A DNA stretch of 30,970 nt from Rodentolepis nana (Eukaryota; Platyhelminthes; Cestoda; Cyclophyllidea; Hymenolepididae). The translations under genes and the position numbers were made by a program. Positions 1-10,800 of the stretch are shown here, piece after piece. The notes beneath the pieces were generated by a model. It did no database searches. It was not told the origin of the DNA and worked only from the letters and a program-made list of their open reading frames with translations. The number at the start of each line of letters is the position of its first letter. The stretch's first letter is position 1. The stretch is taken from positions 13,309-44,278 of the forward strand of contig UZAE01012371.1 in the NCBI GenBank assembly GCA_900617975.1, in the 5' to 3' direction.

Positions 1-437
1 TGGCGTGGCGTGGCGTGCACTCACTTAGGCGTGAAACATGTCGTGATTCGGCAAGACATCACTCGTGCGCGCGCACCAACTCTGACGCATAACGTAGTTT
101 ACTCGCGATCACCCAACTGTTAACTCGTTTATGCCGAACGTTCATTCATGAGCTCGCGCGGGCTATTCGCTATTTAATGCATACTCGTGATTTGCCTACC
201 TTCCCACATAATTTTTGCAAAATTTGAGTGAAACATTTCTATTAAATTCGGCAGAATATATCTTTCAGATATTCATTGTAATTTGATCGATTTTCAAAGA
301 CTTTGTCAATAAGTGGTTTAGTTAATATTTATTCACGGATGTTTCACTTCATTTTTGTATTTAATACGCAATTTATTTAAGCTCAGTTACGACTTCAATG
401 TAGGCTAAAATTATTTGGCTTTTATATTAACATTGAG
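1..437. repeat. Left edge: short TGGCG tandem repeat, then gene-free DNA
   Basis: The first 15 bases are three copies of TGGCG and may be the end of a longer satellite or microsatellite cut by the window edge. The first 180 bases are richer in CG than the rest of the window. From about 190 to 437 the DNA is AT-rich and I see no exon, RNA gene or repeat in it. Confidence 0.5.
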
Positions 438-754
438 GAGTGTGCGATAGACTTACCTCCACGTGGTACACCCTGGACAACGTATTCTATAAACCAGCAG
501 TTGACTTCTAACTTCAAACTACCATGATCTCACTCTATGTCATATTCCACCACTTTCACAGTACTCACCTTTTCTTTTTCACTGCCTTTGTGTATGTCTG
601 ACACCTTTACAACTGTGAATCGCTCTTCTGTCCCCCCCCCCCACGCACCCCTCGACTTTTTGTGATCGTTGTTCCTCCCTGCTGTGGAGCCCGAAGTCAA
701 CGAAGGAGTTAATGATAACTATCATGAAACATACCATTTGATATAAATGAATAA
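438..754 (+). mobile_element. Dispersed retroposon, copy 1
   Basis: The head GTGTGCGATAGACTTACCTC begins near 439 and the copy ends in a tail containing TAATGATAACTATCAT followed by AAAT-like repeats. The same head and tail occur in copy 2 (6227-6519), and parts recur at 26198-26476, 28532-28717 and 29265-29920. A 14-bp imperfect direct repeat (424-437 against 755-768, 3 mismatches) flanks the copy and looks like a target-site duplication. An internal C run (632-642) has expanded relative to copy 2. The head can be read as CAIDLPP, a peptide seen in the other copies too, but the frame is interrupted here. No tRNA-like A or B box is visible. I read it as a non-autonomous element moved by a LINE-type reverse transcriptase. 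Confidence 0.75.
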
Positions 755-770
755 ATATTGGCATTGATTT

Positions 771-2440
771 ATTTTTTAAGGAAATAAAATTAATACCTAA
801 GGGAAAGCCTGGAGATTTTATCGATATTAGGTAATAGTCTGAACAACCGCGACGTTTACTATGTGTGCATAAAACAAACCACAAATGCGACTGTGTGAAT
901 CAACTTGCTTCTTGTATAATTGATACTAAAATCATACGACGTGACCTCCACATACCAGTTCAAATTTCTGAACACAATAAAAAGGCAGGTATGCAGAATG
1001 TGTCTACAATTTGTTAGTTAGTTTTATTGATCAAGTGTAAAAGAATTTGGACAGATAAAAAAATAAAAAACAAGAGTAATTCGAATACAGAAATAAGACC
1101 GACGCTAGCAGATAGTTTCTTAAAATGATTGGAGAAAAAGAACTAATGGTAGTACTGCTCAAACTGCCACGGTAAAGTTGAGTGCCATAAAAGAGTATTT
1201 TTAATGGATTGTCAAAAATTCCTTAAGACTTAATATTACTATGTTCTTTCGAAGTTCTGATACACTCGTGAATACATTCTCCATGAGATCGGTTAATACT
1301 TGCAGTTGTACACTTGTTATTGTGGTTTCATCAATAGAATGGGAAAAAGAAGTGGCAAAAGTCGATTTAGCAGAGGGGAAGACAACAAGGATACGCTCCT
1401 ATGAGGCACTTGCGTTCAAAGATCATTCTTGTGCAGCAGAATTACTTAGTGTAGTTGATCGTCCAATAATCAATGTCGCCATGGTAACAACAGCATTGAC
1501 GGCACACTGAAGTGTTTCCACTACCTGGAAAGGGGGTGGGGGTGGTAGGGGAGCAGGAAACGGCAGACAATTAAACTCCATTGACTTATACCTGGCGCAA
1601 AGATATTGACTGTTCAAGTCATCTACTGATAATACCAAATTAAATGATTCTCAGTATTGATTGTTTCTTGACGCCGATCAATAAATTTTTTCCACTTTTT
1701 CTTCATTTTTCTTTGCAATTTTACAGTCATTAGTGACATAACATCCGGAAGATAACGGAATGCCCATGTTTCACACTGTCTATGCTTTCCAATATTGCCT
1801 TTAACATCTCTTTATTTGTTTCGTGGTTTGAATTAAAAGTGTACGGTATAATTTCAGAGTATCATTAGCCACCGTCTTTGGGTGATTATTCTGTGATTCA
1901 ATAATAAGTTTCTAACCGCGAGTATTTATCTAGAGCCTATTTTCAGCAGAGATAAGAAATAGATAACTACAAAAAGACGTTCACTTATTAACTACACAAA
2001 CCAGCCATAAAACATTTGTTAAACCAAAATTTATTTACTAGATACTGTAATATTAATAATAAAGATCGAAATGAGCGATTCATTTATTAAGTGGTATCTG
2101 CGGATAATGAAATAATCCTATTTAAGTTAATTTATTTAAATCTTAAAGTAACCTTCTCAAAGTTTAACAAAGTTCTGCTTGGAAGGTTTAAAGAAATTTG
2201 AAATTTTTAATACCGCAGTAGTATTAAATAATGCGACTCTTATGTAAGAGTATTGCACTAGAATACACTTTTTATCTCAATGGTACCAACGAAGTTGCTT
2301 TTCGCACTTTCACGAGTCTAAAACAATGAATTTAAAAATGGCTAAATATAGGGCTAGATTGTAGGTTAAAGTTGTGCTTTATTTCTAAATCTTATTAATA
2401 TGAAGCATTTGTAGCGGATTGCTACTTTATTAAAGCCTGA
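771..2440. other. Gene-free AT-rich stretch
   Basis: Short open frames of under 90 codons occur on both strands around 1240-1640. They overlap one another, have no plausible splice partners and resemble no family I know. The rest is AT-rich with scattered A/T runs. I see no supported gene, RNA or repeat. Confidence 0.5.
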
Positions 2441-2770
2441 CTGACTCAGAAATCTCTGTGGCAGATTCTCCTACATCTAGCTAGACTCCCAGAACCAGCT
2501 AAGCTATACCCCAGCTATAAAGGAAACAGACGTGTAGCACGGAGGACGTTTATTCCGTATGGGTATTGCGGATAAAGTGTGTTCACGCAGGGAGCTACTC
2601 ATGATCAGGATGGGGGATTAGGTTAAACAGAGGTTAATGATTGGTCACTGTACGGTTGCTGCACACAGAGTTGTACGGCCGCACTTCCCAATCCTGGCGA
2701 GCAGACATACAGGCATACGATGATGCACACAGCGATAACGTGTCCCACACATTTGACTGAATTTTGGGAA
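2440..2770. repeat. GC-richer block, possible degenerate mobile-element remnant
   Basis: This block is visibly richer in G and C than the AT-rich DNA on both sides. It contains CAGCTATAAAGGAAAC, a TATA-like motif, at about 2512-2527, and CGGCCGCA further on. No long open frame crosses it and I found no second copy in the window. The change of composition suggests an inserted sequence such as a solo LTR or an old transposon piece. I could not find matching termini or a target-site duplication, so the nature is uncertain. Confidence 0.25.
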
Positions 2771-4141
2771 ATTATAATTTAAAGCCAATTTGTGAATGGG
2801 TACACATATTAACACTACATGGGGGTTAAATTGTTGGAGAAATCGATTTAAAGAAAAGTGAAATCATCTCACATATTGAAGTAAGTAAAGAGAGGTAATT
2901 GAAATCGATCAATAGAAAATCCTATAAATGATTGGGGAGGGGCAATTAGGAAGATGCAGAGAATAAATTCATTTGATTTTCATTCTCGGGTTTGCGAACA
3001 GTTGTCAAATGGGCTGTTCACGTTCAAATATTCAAATATCATGATTCATCCACTGATGTTTGGCAAATGCCAGAAGACAAGGTTCCAATCATGATAGTCA
3101 ATCATGCCACTTCGAATTCAATTTCCCCAAATGGCTGAGTAGACAGAACAATATTTTACAGTTTGCAATTTCTTACTGTTCCGACGCAACATAACTGCGA
3201 TAGCTAGTATTTGAAGTTATGGTTCTTTACAATAATTCTATTTCTCACCGTCACAAATTAAATCAGCACTATGGCGTGATGATCAACTGTTATGACATGG
3301 GAGAGGTAAATTTAAGTTAGAATTTTTCGACAGCTGTATGTACTCGAGGTAGCCAACTGGGTTGAAACTTTTATGGACAAAGCATTAAGAGGCCATTTGG
3401 TTGACTCTATATTCTGTAAACAAAAATCTTTTATGCTTAAAATCTCCCACGAATATTACAGTATGGGGAACCAAAAATTCTTATTAAACAGGGCGATTAC
3501 TGAATATTCATGTGTAATGCAATGCAAATATGTGGAGAACACAACTCTAAGGTGTCTGAACCTAAAATCTCATACGCGCTCGAACATTCTGGAATGTGCC
3601 GACGGGCTACTGATGTCGTAAGTGTACTGACCTCCAAGCAAATCAATAATCAATAGGCACTGTATGTATGTATGAATCGGGTAATGTGTATACATTTGAG
3701 TTTTCTGTCTATATGTGTCTCGCTCACATAATGTGTTAGTCCAACAAATACGTAATCCATTGACATTTAACACGAAGCAGGAATGGGTGTTTGTTTCAGC
3801 TCCGAATAATAACCTAAATGATTCAATGTGAATCTGAATAAACAATCAATTTAATACTGCCAATACGCTTACTTTCTAATTGCTACATTATTGCACAATT
3901 AGTTCTTGTCAGGTAAATAGATGCAAATGAGCATTGTACTTTTCTGTGAAGAGTTTAAGGAGGAGGGGGTGAGGAATATATTGGATCACCATCTCCATCT
4001 GTTATGACTTTAACATAAGAGCTCGTGTACTGGTCATTGTGTTGATCTAAACGCGCGCACGTCTTCACTGATCTACCACCTTAATTACAAATCGATTAAC
4101 TGGCCTATTTGCTTCAAGGTGTGAAGAAAACTTGGTACCCG
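2771..4141. other. Gene-free stretch
   Basis: Only short overlapping open frames are present, around 3373-3845 on both strands, with no recognisable domain. I see nothing that I can support as a gene or repeat. Confidence 0.5.
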
Positions 4142-4162
4142 CCCCCCCCCCCCCCCCCCCCC
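4142..4162. repeat. C homopolymer run of 21
   Basis: There are 21 consecutive C residues. Similar G or C runs occur at 632-642, 18641-18656 and 30003-30013. Exact lengths of such runs are often wrong in assemblies. Confidence 0.9.
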
Positions 4163-6214
4163 ACCAAAAGCCTTGACCTCTTGAGCTCTTTCAGGGAGGG
4201 GTGTTTTAGTGGCCCCATGGAAATGTTACCTTCCCACTTGGGTGAAGTAAGAAATCGATTAGCTCGAGTCATTAAAGGATATTGAAAGTCTCGCTTGTTT
4301 ACAAGTCTAGTCTGGCAAGGAACCCAATTGTATGCTTTATCTTTTAATATTATGGGAGTTTAACAAATTGAAACAATAAATAGTTCTGTTGGCTGAAATC
4401 AACTTTTTTAACCAAAAAATTGTAATTAACAATTTACTGTCAATTATCGGATAAAATGTGCTAAATTACAGGGTCGATGGAGTGATGTGTTTTTATTGTG
4501 ATCTGCATTATTGAGCCATTTCTGGAGGAAAATAAGGTAATAACAAGCAGTGAGCACGCATCATCTACCAACTGTGGTGTTTTGATCTGACCAAAAGAAA
4601 ACATCTTTTATTTCTCCTCAAATCAAGAAATTCACATTCCGTCAAAAAATGTTTCTTATTTGCAAAATTGAGGCAAAAATGGCACGCGACGTATCCAATA
4701 CATCCACTACTCCTGCATCTAATAATTCTGTCCAAAATGACCTTCATTTCCCTTTGCACCATTAGCCATCTCCCGCAATCTATTGCAATTCCTGTTGATG
4801 TCATTAAGCTTCATGTACATTAGTTATAGATAATGCAAAAGTGAGGAATTCCAAGGGCACTGTGAAATTTTCCATACCTACATTTGTTAGACTCCGAATT
4901 GTCTCAAGGCCTACCGTACTCAAGCAACAATTAGTCCCTACGTCTTGTCTGGATGATCACCAGGCAGATCACATACGCCACCTTGAGGGGCAACGAAATT
5001 GCACCATTTTTATTTTCTCCAGAACTTCCAAATCACACACACCTGTTTTAAGTCACACAAAAATGCCTTGGCCATTGAAATCAAAGTAAAATCATGCTTG
5101 GGCATCATTCAAAGTGATGGGTGCTGTTGAGTGAAAAATTAGAGCAATTAGAGGAAATCGTTCTTGGTAGACCGATTACTCTCTAGAAGGGAACAGTATC
5201 GCCAGTTTTAATATATATATCCATGATGTATCTTTGCCTATCCTGATGGATTCATTTTCAATATTTCTTGAAGGTTACACCCATTAAGCCTACCATAATA
5301 GGTACAATTATTAGCAGTATAAACCAGGCACTTGTCATTAGAATACCAGACGGGGTCTCATGTTGGCTTCAAAATTGGGTTGTACTGCTGCAGACACCTC
5401 CGTTCTTTGGGTGCGATTGTATCTCCTGAAGTGAAAAAGGATCCAGTGGAGACCCAATTGTGACATCCATCAACCTTGGGATTCCAAAACCCTGGAGATC
5501 CATTGTTCTGGATGATTTAGAAGACCACGAAAAATAATCAGACTGGATCCAATGCCAAATCCATGGAAGGCCAACTTTAACTGAGAGCTGTTGGATAAAA
5601 ATGTGTACTTCTTAATCACAAAAAATAAGTAATTTATATTTAACCATTAATTACGTTAACACATTGAGAAAAAGTGACTTGCATAGTTCTGGAGCAAAGC
5701 TTACTTTTAAGGGACTGTGTGTATCTATTGAAATCTGGAATTAGCTTCTATATGGGAGGGTGGCTTTATAGGTTATAGCTTTTAGAAATTAAAGCTGGAC
5801 AAAAATAGTTAAAATGAAGAAAGGGCATTTGCTATGACTTGCACAACAATTCTTGGCATATATTCGAAGGTGAAAACTGAGCAATCTTTCGAACTATTCG
5901 CACTAGAGATTGGCGCATTAATTAAATGTCTTCATCGCAAATAAATTATAGCTAAATTAAAGAAAAATTAGTCAGCTTTTCACACATTGGAGGGCTAATA
6001 AAATTAAGCTAGCTTCTGAATTCACTGAGTTTTCAAATTTCTTGGGACCAAAAGTAAATTGTGAGGAATGTCTCCCTCGCCAATGGGCTTCTTCACTGTG
6101 TTGAACAAAAGCTCGTTCTTATGCAAAAAACGTTTTATTAAGCCTGCTCTGCTCTGGTCAAAAGCAACACTATAGTGACACATGACTAAATCAATTAAAT
6201 TTATTATTATTTAT
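4163..6214. other. Gene-free stretch
   Basis: Weak open frames at 4565-4804 (minus) and 4841-5089 (plus) have no recognisable domain, no conserved motif and no credible splice partners. The part from about 5340 to 5580 is a little richer in GC but carries stops in the frames I read. No gene or repeat is supported. Confidence 0.5.
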
Positions 6215-6226
6215 AAAATTGTACAT

Positions 6227-6519
6227 GGGGTGTGCGGTAGACTTACCTCCACATGGTGCACCCTGGAAACTGGCAAAAAAGTCTTTAAACCGGCAGCTGA
6301 CTTCTGACTTCAAATTACTGACTCCATTCTGTCATATTCAACCTCTGTCACAGTACTTATCTTTCCTTTTCATAGCCTTTGTGTCTGTCTCTTTTACGTC
6401 CGTGAATCATATTCTGTCCCGCCTCTCGACCTTTTGTCACTTTGATGCTCCTCCTCTTCTCTATGAACCCAGAAGTCAGCTAATGATAACTATCAAAACG
6501 CCTGCCACTTGAAATAAAT
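6227..6519 (+). mobile_element. Dispersed retroposon, copy 2 (best defined copy)
   Basis: This copy begins GGGGTGTGCGGTAGACTTAC and ends with CTAATGATAACTATCA, a CCTGCCACTTGAAATAAATA tail and A-rich repeats. A 12-bp direct repeat with 2 mismatches (6215-6226 against 6520-6531) marks both ends, giving an element of about 293 bp. One frame stays open along the whole copy and reads CAVDLPPHGAPW near its start and LNRQLTSDFK soon after. The same peptide appears in the minus-strand copy at 26198-26476. It is unclear whether this is translated or simply a remnant of a longer coding region. There are no pol III promoter boxes, so it is not an ordinary tRNA-derived SINE. Confidence 0.75.
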
Positions 6520-6531
6520 AAAATTACACAT

Positions 6532-7206
6532 TTGTAATACTTAAGTTAAATATTTTAGTACCTTTACAAAAGGTAAAGACATCTAAGGCTCTAATCGAAA
6601 ACGGCGGGATCTCCAAAAAAACGCAATTACTACTGGACTATCTTTGTAACAAAGCGAACTAGTCAGTCGCGGCTTGCACAGCATCTACGTATTTCTGAAC
6701 CAGATACCTTTCTGACAACACAAGCTTCAATAGGTTTGTGATTTTCGAATTGAAAATATTACTTAAAGGAGGGTGTCGGAACGATTGAAATGTGGCAATT
6801 TATTTCACATATATCATTCCCTTATTTAAACCCAAGATAATATAAACCAATCCCCCCCCCCATATACCAAACCACTGAGAAATCAAGCACAAATTCAAAT
6901 CCACGATCAAAGAGAAATCTACAATTCAGACATAGTTAGGCAGGAAACATGGGGATTAAGACAGAGGCACCAGAAAACCCGCATAGACACGAGTCCAAGG
7001 GGAGGTGGGTCAAGACAGATTGGAAGAGGCATTTGGGCCACCAAATAGGTCGAAGAAAGTCAGAAAGTTCTAGCGAAGTGAGAGAAGATCGATTTATTTT
7101 ACAAAGTACGAATCAGTCACGATAAGTTGGCAGGAAATAGAAGATTCGGAGAGGAACAGAAGAGAATAACAAGAAGAGGTATTATTGGGGAGTCGATTCG
7201 ATTTAA
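6532..7206. other. Stretch downstream of importin-7, no gene
   Basis: This lies just beyond the importin-7 stop codon and will include its 3' untranslated region, read on the minus strand. A short C run sits at about 6851. Nothing else is recognisable. Confidence 0.5.
7093..7098 (-). promoter_or_regulatory. Candidate polyadenylation signal of importin-7
   Basis: AATAAA on the minus strand lies about 110 nt downstream of the importin-7 stop codon. The spacing fits a short 3' untranslated region. This is based on position and motif only. Confidence 0.45.
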
Positions 7207-7897
7207 TTAAGCTTGTGGTGGCGGGTCACCTGAAAAGTTGAAGCTGGAGGGAACGTCCGTTTGTTGGAAGTTGTAACCACCCGCCTTTTCAATCCTCTTT
7301 GATTCTACAATGAAGAAAGAACACAGTTAACACCAATCAAAAAGGCATGAATGGGCTGAAGGCATATACACTTGAATGTAAAGTAAAACCCGTTAAAATT
7401 AATCTTCGTGAATTGACTTTTACTATGTCCACCCCTAAAGATACAAAAGAGAATCACCAGCGTCATTTAGAAACTCTGTGTTCACTGATCATCTTATATT
7501 AGGTCTGACAAATGCGGTAGCATTTATCAGCTTCTATATACGGATTGAATTGGTTCTCATCAGTGCCACCTTTACTCTAGCCATACAAGAATATTTATAG
7601 TTTCCTACCTTTATGCGCCATACAATTGATCGCAGTTTGAGCGATCTCCTTGAACTCCGACTTTTGGGCCTCGGTTAGGGAGCTTATGAGACGTTGGTAC
7701 CAATCCGTATCCGAGGTTTCCAATTGGGTCATGAGGTGATAGAATGTCACATATTCATCCATCTCATTCTCCTCCTTGTCCAGTTCAGTAGTATACGCTT
7801 CAATCAAAGAGTTGGTGCTGTAATCATCGTCAAAATCGTCTTCACCAACATCACCGTCTAGACCTTCGTCCACATCTTCGTTATGAAGATCAGCCTC
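7207..7897 (-). other. IPO7: Importin-7 exons 11-12 and C terminus
   Basis: Exon 11 (7897-7609) reads EADLHNEDVDEGLDG, then EAYTTELD, MDEYVTFYHLMTQL and WYQRLISSLTEAQK, following human YSTIIDDEDNPVDEYQIFKAIF and WYQALTHGLNEEQR. Exon 12 (7304-7207) reads ESKRIEKAGGYNF and PSSFNFSG and ends in TAA, matching ESKMIEKHGGYKF and PSSFNFGG at the human C terminus. The 304-nt intron between them holds nothing recognisable. Confidence 0.95.
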
Positions 7898-10800
7898 CTT
7901 AGAAACAAACAGAAATTGCGTTAGAAAAGTAGCACAAAAATACCAATAGCCTTTAATAGCTATTCAATACACCAAATCCATTAGAAAAGCTATGAAGCAT
8001 TAATAGGCACAACTCGGTCTCACCAATTTCGTCAAAAAACCCTTAGAAGAAAAATTGCCGTTTATAAGCAGAGAAAAAATAAAAACGATTTTAGCAGAAA
8101 AAATTCAAGAAACATTGATATCACACTATTATCGATTCTATTCCATACTATAGCAAACTATATAATCACTAAGAAGTTTGAATTATGTTAATGACATACA
8201 CGACTATAGCAAAATGTGTCAAAAAACGCAGGCACTCCGATGACAAGATATCATTGTCAGTATTTCCAACAGAAAAGCCTAAACAACACCCTCCCCTCCA
8301 AATGCAACAAAGGGGTTGATAGGCCAGCAGTCAATACCGTATCACTATTCACCTTAGCGTTAATTAGGCACTCAAACATTAGGCATTATATGCATTACCA
8401 CTACGAGCTGCTATAAGAGACAAGAAGGAAATATACACTTTATAACTCACAGAGAAACAAATAAGCGAGAAACTAGAGCAAACTTAGACAACAAAAGCGA
8501 TATAAACTAAAGCAGAGGACCAATTAAAACAGAAGCCAAAATGAAAACATTTGGGACTTGCTAAAATGGCAGCTTCATTGCCTCCTCTCTGAAAAATGAA
8601 TATTTTCATGCACACTTGCGATCAATTATAGAATAACAAATTGAAACTTCTGACTACACCGTAATATATTGTAGAATCTTCAAAAATTTAATTCCTACTT
8701 ACAATATGAGTGAATTGTAGGCTTGGTTAATCTCAGTAGAATTCTGCCAAACAAGATAAGGGAGAAAGCCAAGGAAAGGACAACTACAATAGCTTTGAAC
8801 AGACAAGTATTTGGAACATACTTCGGCGATGATATAAGTTATCTATGGCATTAACATCTCCTTCCTCCGATGGCTGTGATCCCATTGACTAGATATGCAT
8901 GCCCTTGTATCTCACATTGATCTTTGCAACAGTCAGAAGCCGATTAGACCCTACTTGTAGGCCTCTAGTGCTTTGAGCTAAATACCCTAATAATGGGTTT
9001 CTGAGGCTTTAAAATATCGTGCTTTCTACTCAAATGGTTGAATTTTGGTAGTATTCTACTAAGCTAGAGCAAAACAATGAGAGAAAGCAAAGGAAAGGAG
9101 TAATTACAACAGCCTCTAGCAGATCCAAGTATTTGGAGCCTTCCTCGTCAACAACGTCAGCATCACTGTCCACGGCTTCAACATCTTCATCTGATTGATC
9201 ATCATCGTCATCTGAATCATCGTCCTCTTCCTCTTCCTCTTCTGCAAGAAAAAGCAAAGGAATTAGTGCAGCGACCTGGTCTCAACCAGCACATCTGTTA
9301 TCGAACTTGAAAAAATGGCTGAAGCGTCTTAAAAAAACTAGAATTAATTGGTTCTACGAACATATTTAGTAACTGCAATGTCAATAATCTCTTAAGCGTT
9401 ATTATTCAGCTCTTCTTTATTTCTTCCAATCATGGTAATAGTCAAGCGTTGGATACACATTATATTTCACGATCCAATAGAGCCGTCTCACTCCTGAACG
9501 TCATTGTGGTACTGGGCACATTATACTTAATATAGATGATTTTGGTCATGGTAAGGTATCTCAAAACAGTAAATGAATAAATATGAACAATAAGTATAAG
9601 AACGGAATTTAAGGTCCTGGCCCTTCAAGTTGCTAATAGCACTTAGCTGTTTTAGCATGGAGTGATTCAGTCTCTTAAATGGAGTGAATGGATCAATAAT
9701 TACAGACTCCTAAGAACAGGCTAATTGATCGAAGTGGTATAAGAAAGCGTGAGGTCTTAACAACCCACTACTTGTGCGTGATAGTAAATGGGTAAAAGCA
9801 TATTAAAGAATAAGTCAATGGTTTAACCAATGACCAGAGGTAATTGCTGTGAAGAATTACTTCAGTTCAGTGTTGTACTGACAATTGCTGGTATTCTAAT
9901 GGCTGAAATTAAGGAACTTACGCCAATACTAAGATATCCGAAAATTCCAAAAGATACAATACCAACCCAAAAGGAATTACCCAGACTGCTTGCACGGGAG
10001 AACCAGTTAGCACACAAAGTAAACCCTTAAACTTACTCTCAAGTTCCCTCTTAGTTGCGTAGGATTCCTTCAAAGCATTGAGGACATGGAGTACATTGGG
10101 CAAGAATTGAGAAGATCCAGCATCAATAATTGGAGGTCGCTGATCAGGACTCAAATTGAGCAGAGTGCAAAGGCCCAGTACGCAAACCCTTTGGTCATGA
10201 ACTCTAAAGAAGTAGAATAGATGGGGTTAACACAAAGTCAACATACCCATGGAATTTGTGAATACTGTCGAGCCAGAGTTTGAGAACTTTCTCCAAAATA
10301 GGAGTCTGAGTCTCCGGCCACATGTGCGAGCAGAGAATTGGAAGGACAAGGGAGGATGACGTGATGATTGAAGCAATGATTATCTAAGAGGCAGAACACA
10401 CGATTAACTCGCAATGTTTGAAGTGACGATTAGATAGACATGACACATACCAAGAGACAACGAACGCGAAGGTCGGTAGAACTAGTAATTCGGATGGTGT
10501 TAATAGCACACTCAATGAATTCAGGGATGTAGCTATCCAATTGACCACGATAGTTGATAATCAAAACTTCGAGAAGTTTTGCGGCATGCGTTGCACCAGA
10601 ATCTGAATCCTCATCCTCTTCTAGCTTCTGCAACTCCTGAAAACAAAAAGGGAGGTCACGAAGAATTCACCTAAACCAAGAGAACACAAGCAGAGAGCAT
10701 TGGCCACATAACCAGTACTCAAGATTTCGAGACCTAATGCAAGCCAAGTTATGACCCTTTTGAAATTACTTTTACTCGTAACACAAATAAGACACTCCAT

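Noticed and set aside
579..884. 101-codon minus-strand frame
   Set aside because: It overlaps retroposon copy 1 in antisense and has no recognisable domain.
1241..1638. Overlapping short frames on both strands
   Set aside because: Neither frame resembles a known family, they contradict each other, and there are no convincing splice partners.
4565..4804. Cys-rich 79-codon minus-strand frame
   Set aside because: The Cys spacing does not fit a zinc finger that I know, and the surrounding DNA shows no gene structure.
9030..9107. Extension of importin-7 exon 10 as a longer frame to 9030
   Set aside because: The frame continues only into the intron as VITPFLCFLS-like sequence; homology to importin-7 stops at the GTAATT donor and resumes in exon 11.
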